Part shown: piece after piece, positions 1-8,246 of the stretch
How the letters are laid out: each line of letters begins with the position of its first letter
How positions within the stretch are numbered: position 1 is the first letter of the stretch
DNA from: JACMJP01 sp046160675
Lineage (GTDB): Bacteria; Bacteroidota; Bacteroidia; Chitinophagales; BACL12
Assembly (NCBI GenBank): GCA_046160675.1
Contig: JBJXHH010000212.1
Coordinates: 1-20,442, forward strand
Length of the DNA stretch: 20,442 bases
Direction: 5' to 3'
Translations under genes and position numbers: made by a program
Notes under the pieces: generated by a model
Told to the model about the DNA's origin: nothing
What the model saw: the letters and a program-made list of their open reading frames with translations, nothing else
The model's database searches: none

Positions 1-1762
1 TGTCAAGGAATGAATAACTGATCCAGTAATCTACGTTCTCAAATGTTTTTTTATCCCTGAAAAAAATATCAATTCCCCTGGCATATCCGCTTCCTCCATT
101 TTCCAAACCTATCTCTCCATTCACAGGCAGTTCCGTTTCACTCAGCAGGTTTTCATACTGCTTATAATACAGTTCAACCCGAAAAGTTCTGTCAGTAGTC
201 AGTACCTGGTAATTTGCGATGTAATGTGTTGCCTTTTCATAACCAAGGTTTGTAGGCGGTGTATAGTAGGGGAAAGTGTTGTACAAGTAATCCGGCTGCG
301 GTGTCTGATAAAAATCGCCATAAGCAACACTCACCTGACTGTTCTTCCCGGTTTTGTAAGCTAATGATATCCTTGGTGCAAGATTGGTTTCATCAATAAT
401 GTTAGAATGTTCGCTTCGTAAGCCAACTCTTCCTGCAAGATCGTTTGTAATGAAAATATCACTTTCAGCAAAAATTGCCGAATAGTTTTCTTTCACTTTT
501 TCATATTCTGATGAAAAAGGATTGAATTGCTTATTGTTAAGAATTTGATATTCGCCCCCGAACTTGAAGCTTATTTTTTCAGTAACCTGGTTCTTAAAAG
601 TAGCTTTTGTTTGCAAAGCATCATCTCCATTGCTTACATTCAAATCATCAAACAAAGTACTGTCGCCGCTGTGACTATAGCCCCCGGCAAGGTACATCGT
701 CCAGCTATCTCCCAAAATTTGTTTGTAAGAAATGTTTGCGTACTGGTAATTACTGCGCAGGCTCACTTCATCTTTCACACCTTCTGCAAGGCTGTCAACA
801 TCGGGAAAACGTACGCCGAAAACGCTTCCTTCTAATTGTCCATAGAACTTTATAATTCCGTTGTTTGCAGTTTTCTGGCGGAAGTAAATATTCGCATCAC
901 CCGCCTGCACACTCTTAGTGATCTCATACGTTTGCGGCTCAAACAATAAATCATACAAGCCAATGTTGGTATAATTCATCCCACCGCCGAAGGCCGTTTT
1001 ACCATCGTTGAATTTCTGTACATGATAACCACCTGCAAAGATCGGCGACAAAGAAATTCCGCTGGAAGTAAAATCGGGAAACTCCTCTGTTTCTAAAATT
1101 ATTGCTGATGACATCGCTTGACCGTACTCTGCAGAATATCCCCCTGTAGAAAAAACTGTTCCTTTGAAAAGGAACGGAGCAAATCTACCTCTTGAAGGAA
1201 CATCAGGCACTGTACTATAGTAAGGATTTTGTACCGGCAGTCCATCAATGATTGTCTTTGTTTCATAATCACTCCCACCCCGAACATACAAACCATCATC
1301 ATTCCCAACTTGTGTGGCCCCAGGCAATGTTTGCAATGCGCCGTACATATCGCCCTGGGCGCCGGCAGTTGTTACAATATCCAGCGGGCGGAGTACTGCA
1401 GCTTTTTTTTCATCACTTGCTTCAAATGCGCCTGCTGTAACTACTACAGCATTTAACTCATTAAATTGTTCTTTCAGAACAACATTTCTTTCAATCGTTT
1501 CACCGCTGAGTTGAAGTGTATCAACATAAGATTCATACCCAATGAAGGAAACTACAAGAATTTGTTTTCCGGTTTCTTCTGTAGTAAAAGAAAAATTCCC
1601 ATCAACATCACTGGTAGTTCCATCATATGTATCCTGCAAGATAATATTTGCCCCCGGCACAGTTTCTTTTTTATTTGTAACAACATTTCCTTTAATGATT
1701 GTTTGTGCATGAAGGTTTTGCAGAACAAGGATCAGGAATGATAGGAGTATAGAGTTTTTCAT
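1..1762 (-). CDS. TonB-dependent outer-membrane receptor (3' end outside window)
   Basis: I translated this frame by hand from an ATG at 1762 to the left edge; it is open for 587 codons with no stop, so the C-terminus is missing. The protein starts with a signal peptide ending near LHA/QT (residue 19-20). A carboxypeptidase-regulatory-like beta-sandwich follows (about 21-97, with GNVV, VPGANI, DGNFSF and SFIGYES motifs). The plug domain contains LPGATQV, VRGGSDYETKTIIDGLPV and GGYSAEYGQAMS. The rest reads as alternating barrel strands, ending in-window with the typical late-barrel phrase RDKKTFENVDYWISYSFLD. In this family the receptor imports a ligand such as a siderophore, vitamin or oligosaccharide using TonB energy. 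The ligand cannot be told from sequence, and no SusD-like partner is visible in the window. It is divergent from the dehydrogenase at 1929. Confidence 0.93.
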   Translation of the reverse strand, partial: MKNSILLSFLILVLQNLHAQTIIKGNVVTNKKETVPGANIILQDTYDGTTSDVDGNFSFTTEETGKQILVVSFIGYESYVDTLQLSGETIERNVVLKEQFNELNAVVVTAGAFEASDEKKAAVLRPLDIVTTAGAQGDMYGALQTLPGATQVGNDDGLYVRGGSDYETKTIIDGLPVQNPYYSTVPDVPSRGRFAPFLFKGTVFSTGGYSAEYGQAMSSAIILETEEFPDFTSSGISLSPIFAGGYHVQKFNDGKTAFGGGMNYTNIGLYDLLFEPQTYEITKSVQAGDANIYFRQKTANNGIIKFYGQLEGSVFGVRFPDVDSLAEGVKDEVSLRSNYQYANISYKQILGDSWTMYLAGGYSHSGDSTLFDDLNVSNGDDALQTKATFKNQVTEKISFKFGGEYQILNNKQFNPFSSEYEKVKENYSAIFAESDIFITNDLAGRVGLRSEHSNIIDETNLAPRISLAYKTGKNSQVSVAYGDFYQTPQPDYLYNTFPYYTPPTNLGYEKATHYIANYQVLTTDRTFRVELYYKQYENLLSETELPVNGEIGLENGGSGYARGIDIFFRDKKTFENVDYWISYSFLD

Positions 1763-1814
1763 AATTTTAGCCGCAACTATAACAGGTTTTGAGAATTAAA
1801 GTTTAGAATCGGTG

Positions 1815-1845
1815 CAAAGAAACACAGCATATCTTACTCCGGCAA
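1815..1845 (-). promoter_or_regulatory. possible promoter for the TonB receptor
   Basis: Read on the minus strand, TTG (1845-1843) is followed after 20 bases by TTTCTTTG (1822-1815). This resembles the Bacteroidota pattern TTG-N17-23-TAnnTTTG with one mismatch (A to T) in the -7 box. It lies 53 bases before the receptor ATG. The rest of the 1763-1928 divergent gap shows nothing further that I can name. Confidence 0.3.
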
Positions 1846-1928
1846 TTTTTACCCGCTTAAGGTATGTTAATTTTCGACGAACAGGGCTGATTTCTGGATG
1901 AAACTGTAAAAAATAATAAATTATAAAA

Positions 1929-2687
1929 ATGAATATCGCTTTTATAACAGGTGCAAGTTCAGGTTTCGGGAGAGCTTGCGCTGAAAAGTTTGCAGAAAAC
2001 GGTTACGCAGTGATAGTGAATGCAAGAAGAAAAGAAAAACTGGGAGAACTGAAAACTGAACTTGAGAAGAAATACAATGCTTCAGTTTATATCTCAGTTT
2101 TTGATGTGAGAGAAAAAGAGGAAGTTGAAAAAGCAATCAAAGATTTGCCTGAAAACTTGCGGCAGGTAGATGTTTTGATTAACAATGCCGGGCTTGCAGC
2201 AGGCAGAGAATTTTTCCAGGATGGTTTGATAGAAGATTGGGAACAGATGATTGATACAAATCTGAAAGGTTTGATGTATGTAACAAAATTTTTAGTTGAG
2301 GGAATGATAGAAAGAAAAAGAGGGCATATAATCAATGTAAGTTCGCTGGCGGGGCAGGAAGTGTATGCACAGGGAAATGTATATTGTGCAAGTAAACATG
2401 CTGTTACAGCACTGAGTAAAGGGTTAAGAATGGATCTCTTACAACACAATATTAAAGTGACAAATATTTCTCCCGGGCTTGCAGAAACTGAATTTTCCAT
2501 TGTCCGTTTTCATGGTGATGCTGAAAAAGCGAAGAAAGTGTATGAAGGATTTACACCCCTGAAAGCTGAGGACATTGCTGACATTATTTACTTTGCAGCA
2601 ACAAGGCCTGCGCATGTGAACCTTGAAGAAATAACCATCTTACCCACGGCGCAAAGTGATAGCAGGACGGTGGTAAAAGGGGAATGA
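1929..2687 (+). CDS. YdfG-like NADP-dependent short-chain dehydrogenase
   Basis: This is a classical short-chain dehydrogenase/reductase of 252 residues, the usual family length. The Rossmann nucleotide-binding motif TGASSGFG spans residues 7-14, and NARRKEKL after strand 2 suggests NADP preference. NNAG is at 85-88, and the catalytic triad is Ser139, Tyr152 and Lys156 (VSSLAG, then YCASK). The overall sequence is closest in my memory to the YdfG group (3-hydroxy acid/serine dehydrogenases), including PGLAETEFS and the late FAATRPAHVNLEEI stretch that ends in a conserved ILPTAQ segment. It is cytosolic; the exact substrate is not determinable. It stands alone, divergent from the receptor and convergent with the M61 protease. 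The ATG is preceded by an AT-rich run without a clear ribosome-binding site, as is common in this phylum. Confidence 0.93.
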   Translation: MNIAFITGASSGFGRACAEKFAENGYAVIVNARRKEKLGELKTELEKKYNASVYISVFDVREKEEVEKAIKDLPENLRQVDVLINNAGLAAGREFFQDGLIEDWEQMIDTNLKGLMYVTKFLVEGMIERKRGHIINVSSLAGQEVYAQGNVYCASKHAVTALSKGLRMDLLQHNIKVTNISPGLAETEFSIVRFHGDAEKAKKVYEGFTPLKAEDIADIIYFAATRPAHVNLEEITILPTAQSDSRTVVKGE

Positions 2688-2710
2688 CGGGTAAGCAAAA
2701 TAAATTACGC

Positions 2711-2737
2711 AAGTAAAATTTTCAAAAACTTTTACTT
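2711..2737. terminator. possible bidirectional terminator hairpin
   Basis: AAGTAAAA (2711-2718) and TTTTACTT (2730-2737) form a perfect 8-bp stem around an 11-base loop. It lies between the convergent dehydrogenase and M61 genes, and its right arm overlaps the M61 stop codon. The stem is AT-rich, so its strength as a terminator is uncertain. Confidence 0.35.
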
Positions 2738-4504
2738 AAACTCCTCAGTCTTCAGCCACTTCTTGTAAATTTCTTTTTGTTCCGGAGTAGCATCATTGTT
2801 TATTGTAAGCTGATAATTAGTTTTTTTGTTGTATTCCAAAACAACTGTAAATGTTTGCAACATGCCGTTCCTGCTTACTGTTATTTCAATTGTATCGCCT
2901 TCGTTTTTGCCTGCAGTAAATGTGTTCAGGTTATTAGAAAAACGAAAATTGTTTATTGCTAAGATCTCATCATTCACATTCAGGCCCTCCTTTTCTGCAC
3001 TGCTGTTGCGTCGCACAGCTGAAATGGTGTTTGAAGCATTGATTGTGGCTCCAAGGTCAATCTCTTTATTACCTTCATTCACATCACTACAATTTAAACC
3101 CGCATAAGCAAAGAATGTTTTGTAATCAATATCTTTTGTACCGTACACATGATCATTATAAAACCATGTCATATCTGTTCCCGTAAATTTTTCAATTGCA
3201 GCTTTCATTTCAGCTTCAGTAAAAGCCCTGTTTTGTTTTTTGTAATACTCATCATACATAAATCTCAACACATCATCCAGGCTGTGTTTTCCTTTGCTTC
3301 TATGTAAGATCTCAAGATCGAGAGTATTAGCAAGCGTAGCGCCCTTTGTGTAATAATCAACTTGCGCATTTGTTGAATTTTCATTGCTGCGATAATATTT
3401 TATCCAGGCATCAAAACTTGCATCAGCAACACTTTGTACATTATCTCCGGGCCGGTTTCTTGTACTGTTAATGTTGCTTTCAACAATAGTCAGGTAATCA
3501 CTAACCGGCATCAACCCTGCCCTGCGTACAAACAAGTCATCATAATATGCAGTGAATCCTTCTGCTATCCAAAGTGATGTTGTATAGTTTTCAGCGTCAT
3601 AATTAAATGGCCCGAGCGGTGCAGGGCGCAGGCGCTTCACATTCCAGAGATGAAAATATTCATGGCTAAATAAACTGATAAACCCTCTGTAACTGCTTTC
3701 CGGTTCATAGTTAAATCGCTGGGTAATTAAACTCGTTGAATTGAGATGTTCCAACCCGCCACCACCTTTGTGTGAGTTCTGTACGATGATAACGTACCGT
3801 TTACATGGGTTTTCGCCCCACATGGCAGTTTGCTCCTCAATGATTTTGATACAATCATTTTTGATCTTTTCAAGGTTGTAATTACCTTCCCCGTACATGG
3901 CAAGTTCATGCTCTACTCCTGCAGCGTTAAAGGTTATCACTGTATGATTGCCAATCTCCACAGGGCTATCAAACAAAATATCTTTACTCGGTGCTGAACG
4001 AATCCATTTATTACCATTCACCATTTCAAGGCTTGTGCTTATTTGTTCCCAGCCTTTGAATGGATGAAAATGAATGACAGATGCAACATCATACTTTGCC
4101 AGGTACATGAAAGCTGAAGCAGGGATTATGCTGGCATGTTTATCATCAACATAACTTGTACGCACACTTTCTTCAAAGGAATAAGTATCATAGAAGACAG
4201 AAAAGTCTTTTTTACTGCAAGTTACTTCCCAGGTGTTTTTGTCTATTTTTTTTACTGGCAAACTGTTCCCGTTCTTCCCTTTTGCAACAACTGCATCAAT
4301 GTTTTTTGAATATTCACGGATGAGGTAGGAACCCGGTGTCCAAACAGCAGTTTTAATTTGAATCACATCGTCAGTGACATTCTCTACTTGCATTTCAATA
4401 TTCAGATAATGTGTTGAGGGATTTTCCATGCGTACATGATAAGTGAGTTTTGGTGATGCAGGGTTCATAAACAGAGTTGTAAGTGCAAAAATGTAATTGA
4501 TCAT
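2732..4504 (-). CDS. M61 family metallopeptidase with C-terminal PDZ domain
   Basis: This 590-residue protein has the M61 (glycyl aminopeptidase) architecture. An N-terminal beta domain carries the conserved WTPGSYLIREYSKNI stretch (55-69). The zinc site HEYFH is at 281-285, in SHEYFHLWNVKRLRP, and the third ligand is probably Glu315 in LWIAEGFTAYYDD. The conserved GGGGLEH motif (247-253) precedes the zinc helix. A PDZ-like domain lies near 485-555 (SSAEKEGLNVNDEILAINN). Members are usually exported aminopeptidases. Here the N-terminus is only weakly signal-like (INYIFALTTLFMNPAS), so periplasmic or lipoprotein export is an inference. It lies 80 bases downstream of the OmpA-family gene on the same strand but appears to have its own promoter (4511-4541). 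Confidence 0.93.
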   Translation of the reverse strand: MINYIFALTTLFMNPASPKLTYHVRMENPSTHYLNIEMQVENVTDDVIQIKTAVWTPGSYLIREYSKNIDAVVAKGKNGNSLPVKKIDKNTWEVTCSKKDFSVFYDTYSFEESVRTSYVDDKHASIIPASAFMYLAKYDVASVIHFHPFKGWEQISTSLEMVNGNKWIRSAPSKDILFDSPVEIGNHTVITFNAAGVEHELAMYGEGNYNLEKIKNDCIKIIEEQTAMWGENPCKRYVIIVQNSHKGGGGLEHLNSTSLITQRFNYEPESSYRGFISLFSHEYFHLWNVKRLRPAPLGPFNYDAENYTTSLWIAEGFTAYYDDLFVRRAGLMPVSDYLTIVESNINSTRNRPGDNVQSVADASFDAWIKYYRSNENSTNAQVDYYTKGATLANTLDLEILHRSKGKHSLDDVLRFMYDEYYKKQNRAFTEAEMKAAIEKFTGTDMTWFYNDHVYGTKDIDYKTFFAYAGLNCSDVNEGNKEIDLGATINASNTISAVRRNSSAEKEGLNVNDEILAINNFRFSNNLNTFTAGKNEGDTIEITVSRNGMLQTFTVVLEYNKKTNYQLTINNDATPEQKEIYKKWLKTEEFK

Positions 4505-4510
4505 ATTAAT

Positions 4511-4541
4511 AAAAATTAGAAATCGTAAAACCTGAACAAAA
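4511..4541 (-). promoter_or_regulatory. candidate promoter for the M61 gene
   Basis: On the minus strand, TTTTG (4541-4537), an 18-base spacer and TAATTTTT (4518-4511) fit the Bacteroidota TTG/TAnnTTTG promoter except for a final T instead of G. Only six bases separate the box from the ATG at 4504, so the message would be nearly leaderless. Confidence 0.45.
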
Positions 4542-4584
4542 GGCTATTTTAAGATTTGCGAAAATACATAAGTTGAAATACTTA

Positions 4585-6645
4585 TCATTCCACCTTTATA
4601 ACTTTTAACTCGACCCGCTGATTTTTCTTCCTTCCTTCAACAGTAATATTGTCAGCAACAGGTTTTGTTTTTCCGTACCCTTTCCAGGTTACCCGGTCGG
4701 CAGAAACCCCCTTGTCTATAAAGTATTCAGAAACCGCCTCAGCCCTTGCGTCACTAAGCTTTTGGCAGAAATCATCTTCAGGTAATCCATTTGTGTGCCC
4801 ACCGATCTCAACATAAATATTTTTATTCTCTACAAGAAAAGCCGACATCTGATCCAGTTGGGTCTTTGAAATTTCTTTCAGAGTAGCTCTGTTTGCATCA
4901 AAGAAAACATTGTCGAGTGAAAGTATCTGCCCTTCTTTAAGCGGCACAATCTCTATATCCTGTTCTTGTTCAGAATATTTTTCTTCGATTATTGTGTCGA
5001 CTTCTATTTGTGTTGAATCATCATAATCTAATTCTTCAATAGTGGGGTCATATTGAAGGTCTCTCATAACCGGGAAATATCCTTCTTTATCTATTGTTAT
5101 CCCATAGGTTTTTGCCGGAACAACAATTTCATAATTTCCCTCATCAGCATGCGATGTTCCCTTTTCATTTTCCCCGAGTAAAGCCCCGAATTCAATTTCT
5201 ACTGGAACTGGTTCTTTAGTTTCAGCATCAATGATCTTCCCTTTTATCAGTGCAACAGGGTCGGGTTGTATTTCTTCCGGTAATTTGATCCTATAAATAT
5301 CAGATTTCCCATATTCACTTTCCCTTGATGAAAAATATGCATAATCACCGCTTGCCGGAATCGTGTAATAAAAATCATCAGCTTTTGAGTTTATCTTTTT
5401 CCCAAGATTTACGGGTTCACTCCAGTTCAGCCAGGTATCATCCAATCTTTTGCTCATATACATGTCAAACCCCCCGTAACCGCTAAACCCTTCTGATGAA
5501 AAATAAATTGTTGTGTTATCAGCTGCTATAAAAACACTTCCTTCTCTTGCCGCAGTATTTATCACATTACCGATGTTTTTTGGCTCTGTCCAACTGCCGT
5601 TCTTTCTTTTAAAACTTACATAAATGTCCATGTCGCCAAAAGTAATTTCCCGTTCAATCGCCATCAGCATCACAGTTCCTTCGGTGTTTGCATGGTAACA
5701 GGAAAATTCATTTCGACTGTACATATCATCTACCGGTAGACGTTTAGGAAATTGCCAATCTTCATTTTTTTTCTGAGAAATGGAAACTTGTTGCCCGCCT
5801 GCAGGATTTTTATAATCATTTGCAAGAAATATTGTATTTCCATCGGCGCTTATCCAGGAAACGAAATTGTGATGCTCATTATTCAAAGGTTGGTTAAAAT
5901 GTTTCGCCGCCTCCCACCTCTCGTTTTTCTGTGTTGCATACCAGATATCGTCTCTCTTATCTTCACCTATATTTTCAGGATGCAGTTTTCTTGCGAAGTA
6001 CAAAGTTTTGCCGTCTGGCGAGATGATAGGAAGCATGTCATCATATCTTGAATTCACCTGTGGGCCAAGGTTTTCAGGTTTACCTACTTCTTTTGCATAT
6101 TGTATTTCATTCACAATTGCTTCTACGGGAACATCGCTATTTGAAATGCCGATACAATCTATCTGATTTGAACCACCTATCTTTTTTGTTGTAAGAATAA
6201 CTTTTACTTCTGCTACTTTATATTCTGTCAACGGTAAGATAATATGAAACATTCTTCCTCCTGTACTCCACTTTGGTTTGACTGTATCATTTTTATACAC
6301 AGAATATTTTTTACCTGCATCGGAAAATAGGATCACCTCCTGTATTGCACCGGGGTTATGACTTTCTCCAATTGCAACTTGTTTTATCTGCATAGGCTTT
6401 TGAAAACCAACATGAATGAACTCTTCATTCGGGCTGTCCATCTCTGCAGAAGCCCAAGCAGTTGGACTTTCGCCCCAGGCTGGTAAAACACTAGGCTTTC
6501 CTAAAACCTGTTTTGCGGCATACCTTGTGCGGCTTGCTTCAGTAGAAAATTTTTTTACGGTGCTTGCCCATTGCACGGATTGAGAAAAAAGAGAAACAGA
6601 ATGCAGGAAAAAAATGAAGAAGATACATTTCATTTTAAACGGCAT
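4585..6645 (-). CDS. OmpA-family protein with PD40 repeats and carboxypeptidase-regulatory domain
   Basis: This 686-residue envelope protein has four recognisable parts. A signal peptide ends near SLFSQS. A beta-sandwich that looks F5/8C-like comes next (about 25-180, with YAAKQVLGKPSV, WASAEMDSPNEEFIHVGF and IGESHNPGAIQEV). Several WD40/PD40 propeller blades follow (LPIISPDGKTLYFARK, FVSWISADGNTIFLAN, TTIYFSSEG, DYAYFSSR). Then come a carboxypeptidase-regulatory-like unit (ALIKGKIIDAETKEPVPVEI) and a C-terminal OmpA peptidoglycan-binding domain (DNVFFDANRATL, GGHTNG, LSDARAEAVSEYF). OmpA domains bind peptidoglycan and anchor complexes to the wall. The order propeller, regulatory unit, OmpA recalls the T9SS component PorE, but no TPR segment is visible. 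The start is ATG 6645 or ATG 6633; both leave an intact signal peptide. It follows the membrane-protein gene by 31 bases, so the two are probably co-transcribed. Confidence 0.9.
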   Translation of the reverse strand: MPFKMKCIFFIFFLHSVSLFSQSVQWASTVKKFSTEASRTRYAAKQVLGKPSVLPAWGESPTAWASAEMDSPNEEFIHVGFQKPMQIKQVAIGESHNPGAIQEVILFSDAGKKYSVYKNDTVKPKWSTGGRMFHIILPLTEYKVAEVKVILTTKKIGGSNQIDCIGISNSDVPVEAIVNEIQYAKEVGKPENLGPQVNSRYDDMLPIISPDGKTLYFARKLHPENIGEDKRDDIWYATQKNERWEAAKHFNQPLNNEHHNFVSWISADGNTIFLANDYKNPAGGQQVSISQKKNEDWQFPKRLPVDDMYSRNEFSCYHANTEGTVMLMAIEREITFGDMDIYVSFKRKNGSWTEPKNIGNVINTAAREGSVFIAADNTTIYFSSEGFSGYGGFDMYMSKRLDDTWLNWSEPVNLGKKINSKADDFYYTIPASGDYAYFSSRESEYGKSDIYRIKLPEEIQPDPVALIKGKIIDAETKEPVPVEIEFGALLGENEKGTSHADEGNYEIVVPAKTYGITIDKEGYFPVMRDLQYDPTIEELDYDDSTQIEVDTIIEEKYSEQEQDIEIVPLKEGQILSLDNVFFDANRATLKEISKTQLDQMSAFLVENKNIYVEIGGHTNGLPEDDFCQKLSDARAEAVSEYFIDKGVSADRVTWKGYGKTKPVADNITVEGRKKNQRVELKVIKVE

Positions 6646-6676
6646 GGATAATTAACGGAAAATGCTGAGCATTATT

Positions 6677-7351
6677 TCATGAAGGCTTCCTTTCGTCCTC
6701 AAACACTTCTTCATATTCTGTGTAAAAATTATCATCATATTTGTCGGGATCTGAGTTTTGTTTTTTGGTTTTACTCCCTTTCCGGTTGAAAATACTATTT
6801 AATACTTCATCACTTGCTTTGATGCCTCTGAAAATGATATTGAGCATATAAAAGAAAGCAAAAAAACCAATCACCCATTTTAAAACTGGAGTATTATAAA
6901 TTTTATCTATCGTTGCAAGAAGCCAGTTATGAGGAGGCAAATCCGCAAGTTCAGGTTTCAGCAACGTTAGTATGAATAAAACAATACAAGCCATCAGAAG
7001 GTAACCGTCATATCGCATCACCTGTATGCGTTTTTGTTCGTAATTCAAAACTGCCCGCCACCTGTTGCGTTCCAGATTTGATGCAATTGTAGAATAGATT
7101 ATGAAGGTACCCAAGATTGCATAAACAACACTTGTAAACTTATAGGCATTTTCCATTTGCGCCACTGTTTTGAGAGCTGCAAGTGAGACAAGTATATAAT
7201 ACCCCAAAGTTTTAAAAAATAGGAATGAATAGTCCTTATGAATACCTGCATCTTTAAGAAGAGAAATCACCACAGCGGTCACTAGTTTCCAGCCGGAAGT
7301 GAACACAATAGTTATAACACCAAGGTAAAATATGAATTCGAAAATCTTCAT
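6677..7351 (-). CDS. hypothetical integral membrane protein
   Basis: I do not recognise this 224-residue protein as a named family. It has about five hydrophobic segments: roughly residues 5-33, 45-62, 72-88, 115-131 and 158-175. Between helices 3 and 4 is a basic loop (NLERNRWRAVLNYEQKRIQVMRYD). The C-terminal tail of about 45 residues is highly charged: a lysine-rich patch (NRKGSKTKKQN) followed by an acidic stretch (DPDKYDDNFYTEYEEVFEDE), presumably cytoplasmic. It sits directly upstream of the OmpA-family gene (31-base gap), which suggests an envelope role, but no function can be assigned. Confidence 0.8.
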   Translation of the reverse strand: MKIFEFIFYLGVITIVFTSGWKLVTAVVISLLKDAGIHKDYSFLFFKTLGYYILVSLAALKTVAQMENAYKFTSVVYAILGTFIIYSTIASNLERNRWRAVLNYEQKRIQVMRYDGYLLMACIVLFILTLLKPELADLPPHNWLLATIDKIYNTPVLKWVIGFFAFFYMLNIIFRGIKASDEVLNSIFNRKGSKTKKQNSDPDKYDDNFYTEYEEVFEDERKPS

Positions 7352-7364
7352 CCTAATTGTGCAT

Positions 7365-7372
7365 CAAAAATA
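7365..7372 (-). promoter_or_regulatory. TAnnTTTG -7 box upstream of the membrane-protein gene
   Basis: The minus-strand octamer TATTTTTG matches TAnnTTTG exactly and ends 13 bases before the ATG at 7351. No TTG is found at the usual -33 distance, so this is a candidate only. It lies in the 143-base gap after lolD (7352-7494), which otherwise shows nothing I can name. Confidence 0.35.
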
Positions 7373-7494
7373 CCTGTATTTTGTTTAAGGGAAGATAGAA
7401 GTAAATGGAAATAGGTGTAAGGTGATACAATGTATATGAGAATAACAATAAATCAATTTTACTCCTGATAAAAGTTTTCACAGTAGGAAAACAA

Positions 7495-8145
7495 CTAAAT
7501 TATCATCCCGTCTTTCATCTCCAGTTTTCTGTCGGCCATGTTTGCAAGTTCTTCATTATGTGTAACAATAATGAAAGTATGTTTCGTTTCATCCCGCAGT
7601 TGGAAAAATAATTTATGCAACTCCCTTGCATTATTTGTATCCAGGTTTCCTGAAGGCTCATCAGCAAGTATTACTGTAGGTTCATTCATGAGGGCTCTTG
7701 CTACAGCTACTCTTTGCTGCTCGCCTCCCGAAAGTGCATTTGGCTTGTGCTGCAAGCGATCTTTCAAACCCATCCTTTCTAGTAATTGTTGAGCTTTTGC
7801 TTTCACCTGTTCATCATTTCTCCCGCTTATGAAACCGGGGATACAAACATTTTCTAGTGCATTAAACTCAGGGAGTAAATGGTGAAACTGAAATACAAAA
7901 CCAATATTTTTATTTCTGAATTCAGCCAGTTTTTTTTCAGATAACCCGCTTATAGAAACATCCTGAATTTTTACATCCCCTTTGTCAGCATTATCCAGCG
8001 TTCCAATAATATGCAGGAGGGTACTCTTGCCAGCACCCGAAGCACCTACAATACTTATGATCTCACCTTTTTGTACTGTAAGGTCAACCCCTTTGAGTAC
8101 ATGTAGGTTTCCGTAGGATTTATGAATGCCCCTTGCTTGAATCAT
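7495..8145 (-). CDS. lolD: LolD-type ABC transporter ATP-binding protein
   Basis: This is a 216-residue ABC ATPase of the LolD/MacB/FtsE group. Walker A GASGAGKST is at 34-42, the Q-loop FQFHHLLPEF at 85-94, the signature LSGGEQQRVAVARAL at 138-152, Walker B VILADEPSGNLD at 158-169 and the H-loop histidine at 196 (VTHNEEL). In the Lol system the ATPase powers extraction of lipoproteins from the inner membrane for transfer to the outer membrane; LolD subtype is inferred from motifs such as FQFHHLLPEF and DEPSGNLD. The permease partner is not in the window. I chose the ATG at 8145, not the upstream in-frame ATG at 8220, because residues before it do not fit the family and because a TAnnTTTG box sits just upstream of it. 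Confidence 0.88.
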   Translation of the reverse strand: MIQARGIHKSYGNLHVLKGVDLTVQKGEIISIVGASGAGKSTLLHIIGTLDNADKGDVKIQDVSISGLSEKKLAEFRNKNIGFVFQFHHLLPEFNALENVCIPGFISGRNDEQVKAKAQQLLERMGLKDRLQHKPNALSGGEQQRVAVARALMNEPTVILADEPSGNLDTNNARELHKLFFQLRDETKHTFIIVTHNEELANMADRKLEMKDGMII

Positions 8146-8152
8146 GGCTGCG

Positions 8153-8160
8153 CAAAAATA
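8153..8160 (-). promoter_or_regulatory. TAnnTTTG -7 box for lolD
   Basis: The minus-strand octamer TATTTTTG ends seven bases before the chosen lolD ATG (8145). It also lies inside the longer open frame starting at 8220, supporting the downstream start. No well-spaced TTG was found. Confidence 0.4.
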
Positions 8161-8221
8161 GGCATTTCGTAAGAACCGTTTGTGAAACAAAATTTTTAAA
8201 CAGAATATTAGTCTCATCAAT

Positions 8222-8229
8222 TAATTTTG
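8222..8229 (+). promoter_or_regulatory. TAnnTTTG -7 box for the PNGase F-like gene
   Basis: TAATTTTG matches the -7 consensus exactly and lies 17 bases before the ATG at 8247. It shares the 101-base divergent gap (8146-8246) with the lolD promoter. No -33 TTG is seen at normal spacing. Confidence 0.4.
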
Positions 8230-8246
8230 AGAAAAATATTTTAAAC

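Noticed and set aside
527..1741. Several plus-strand open frames of 60-100 codons across the receptor gene
   Set aside because: They lie opposite a continuous 587-codon receptor frame whose translation is unmistakable; they are antisense shadows.
6661..6673. Small palindrome AATGCTGAGCATT between the membrane-protein and OmpA genes
   Set aside because: Only six base pairs around a one-base centre with no T-run; too short to claim as an operator or terminator.
8146..8220. N-terminal extension of LolD from ATG 8220
   Set aside because: The extra 25 residues are unlike the family, and an exact TAnnTTTG box falls within them just before the better start at 8145.
8133..8246. N-terminal extension of the PNGase F-like protein from the in-frame ATG at 8133
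   Set aside because: It would bury the signal peptide at residue 39 and overlap lolD's promoter and start; ATG 8247 gives a proper exported N-terminus.
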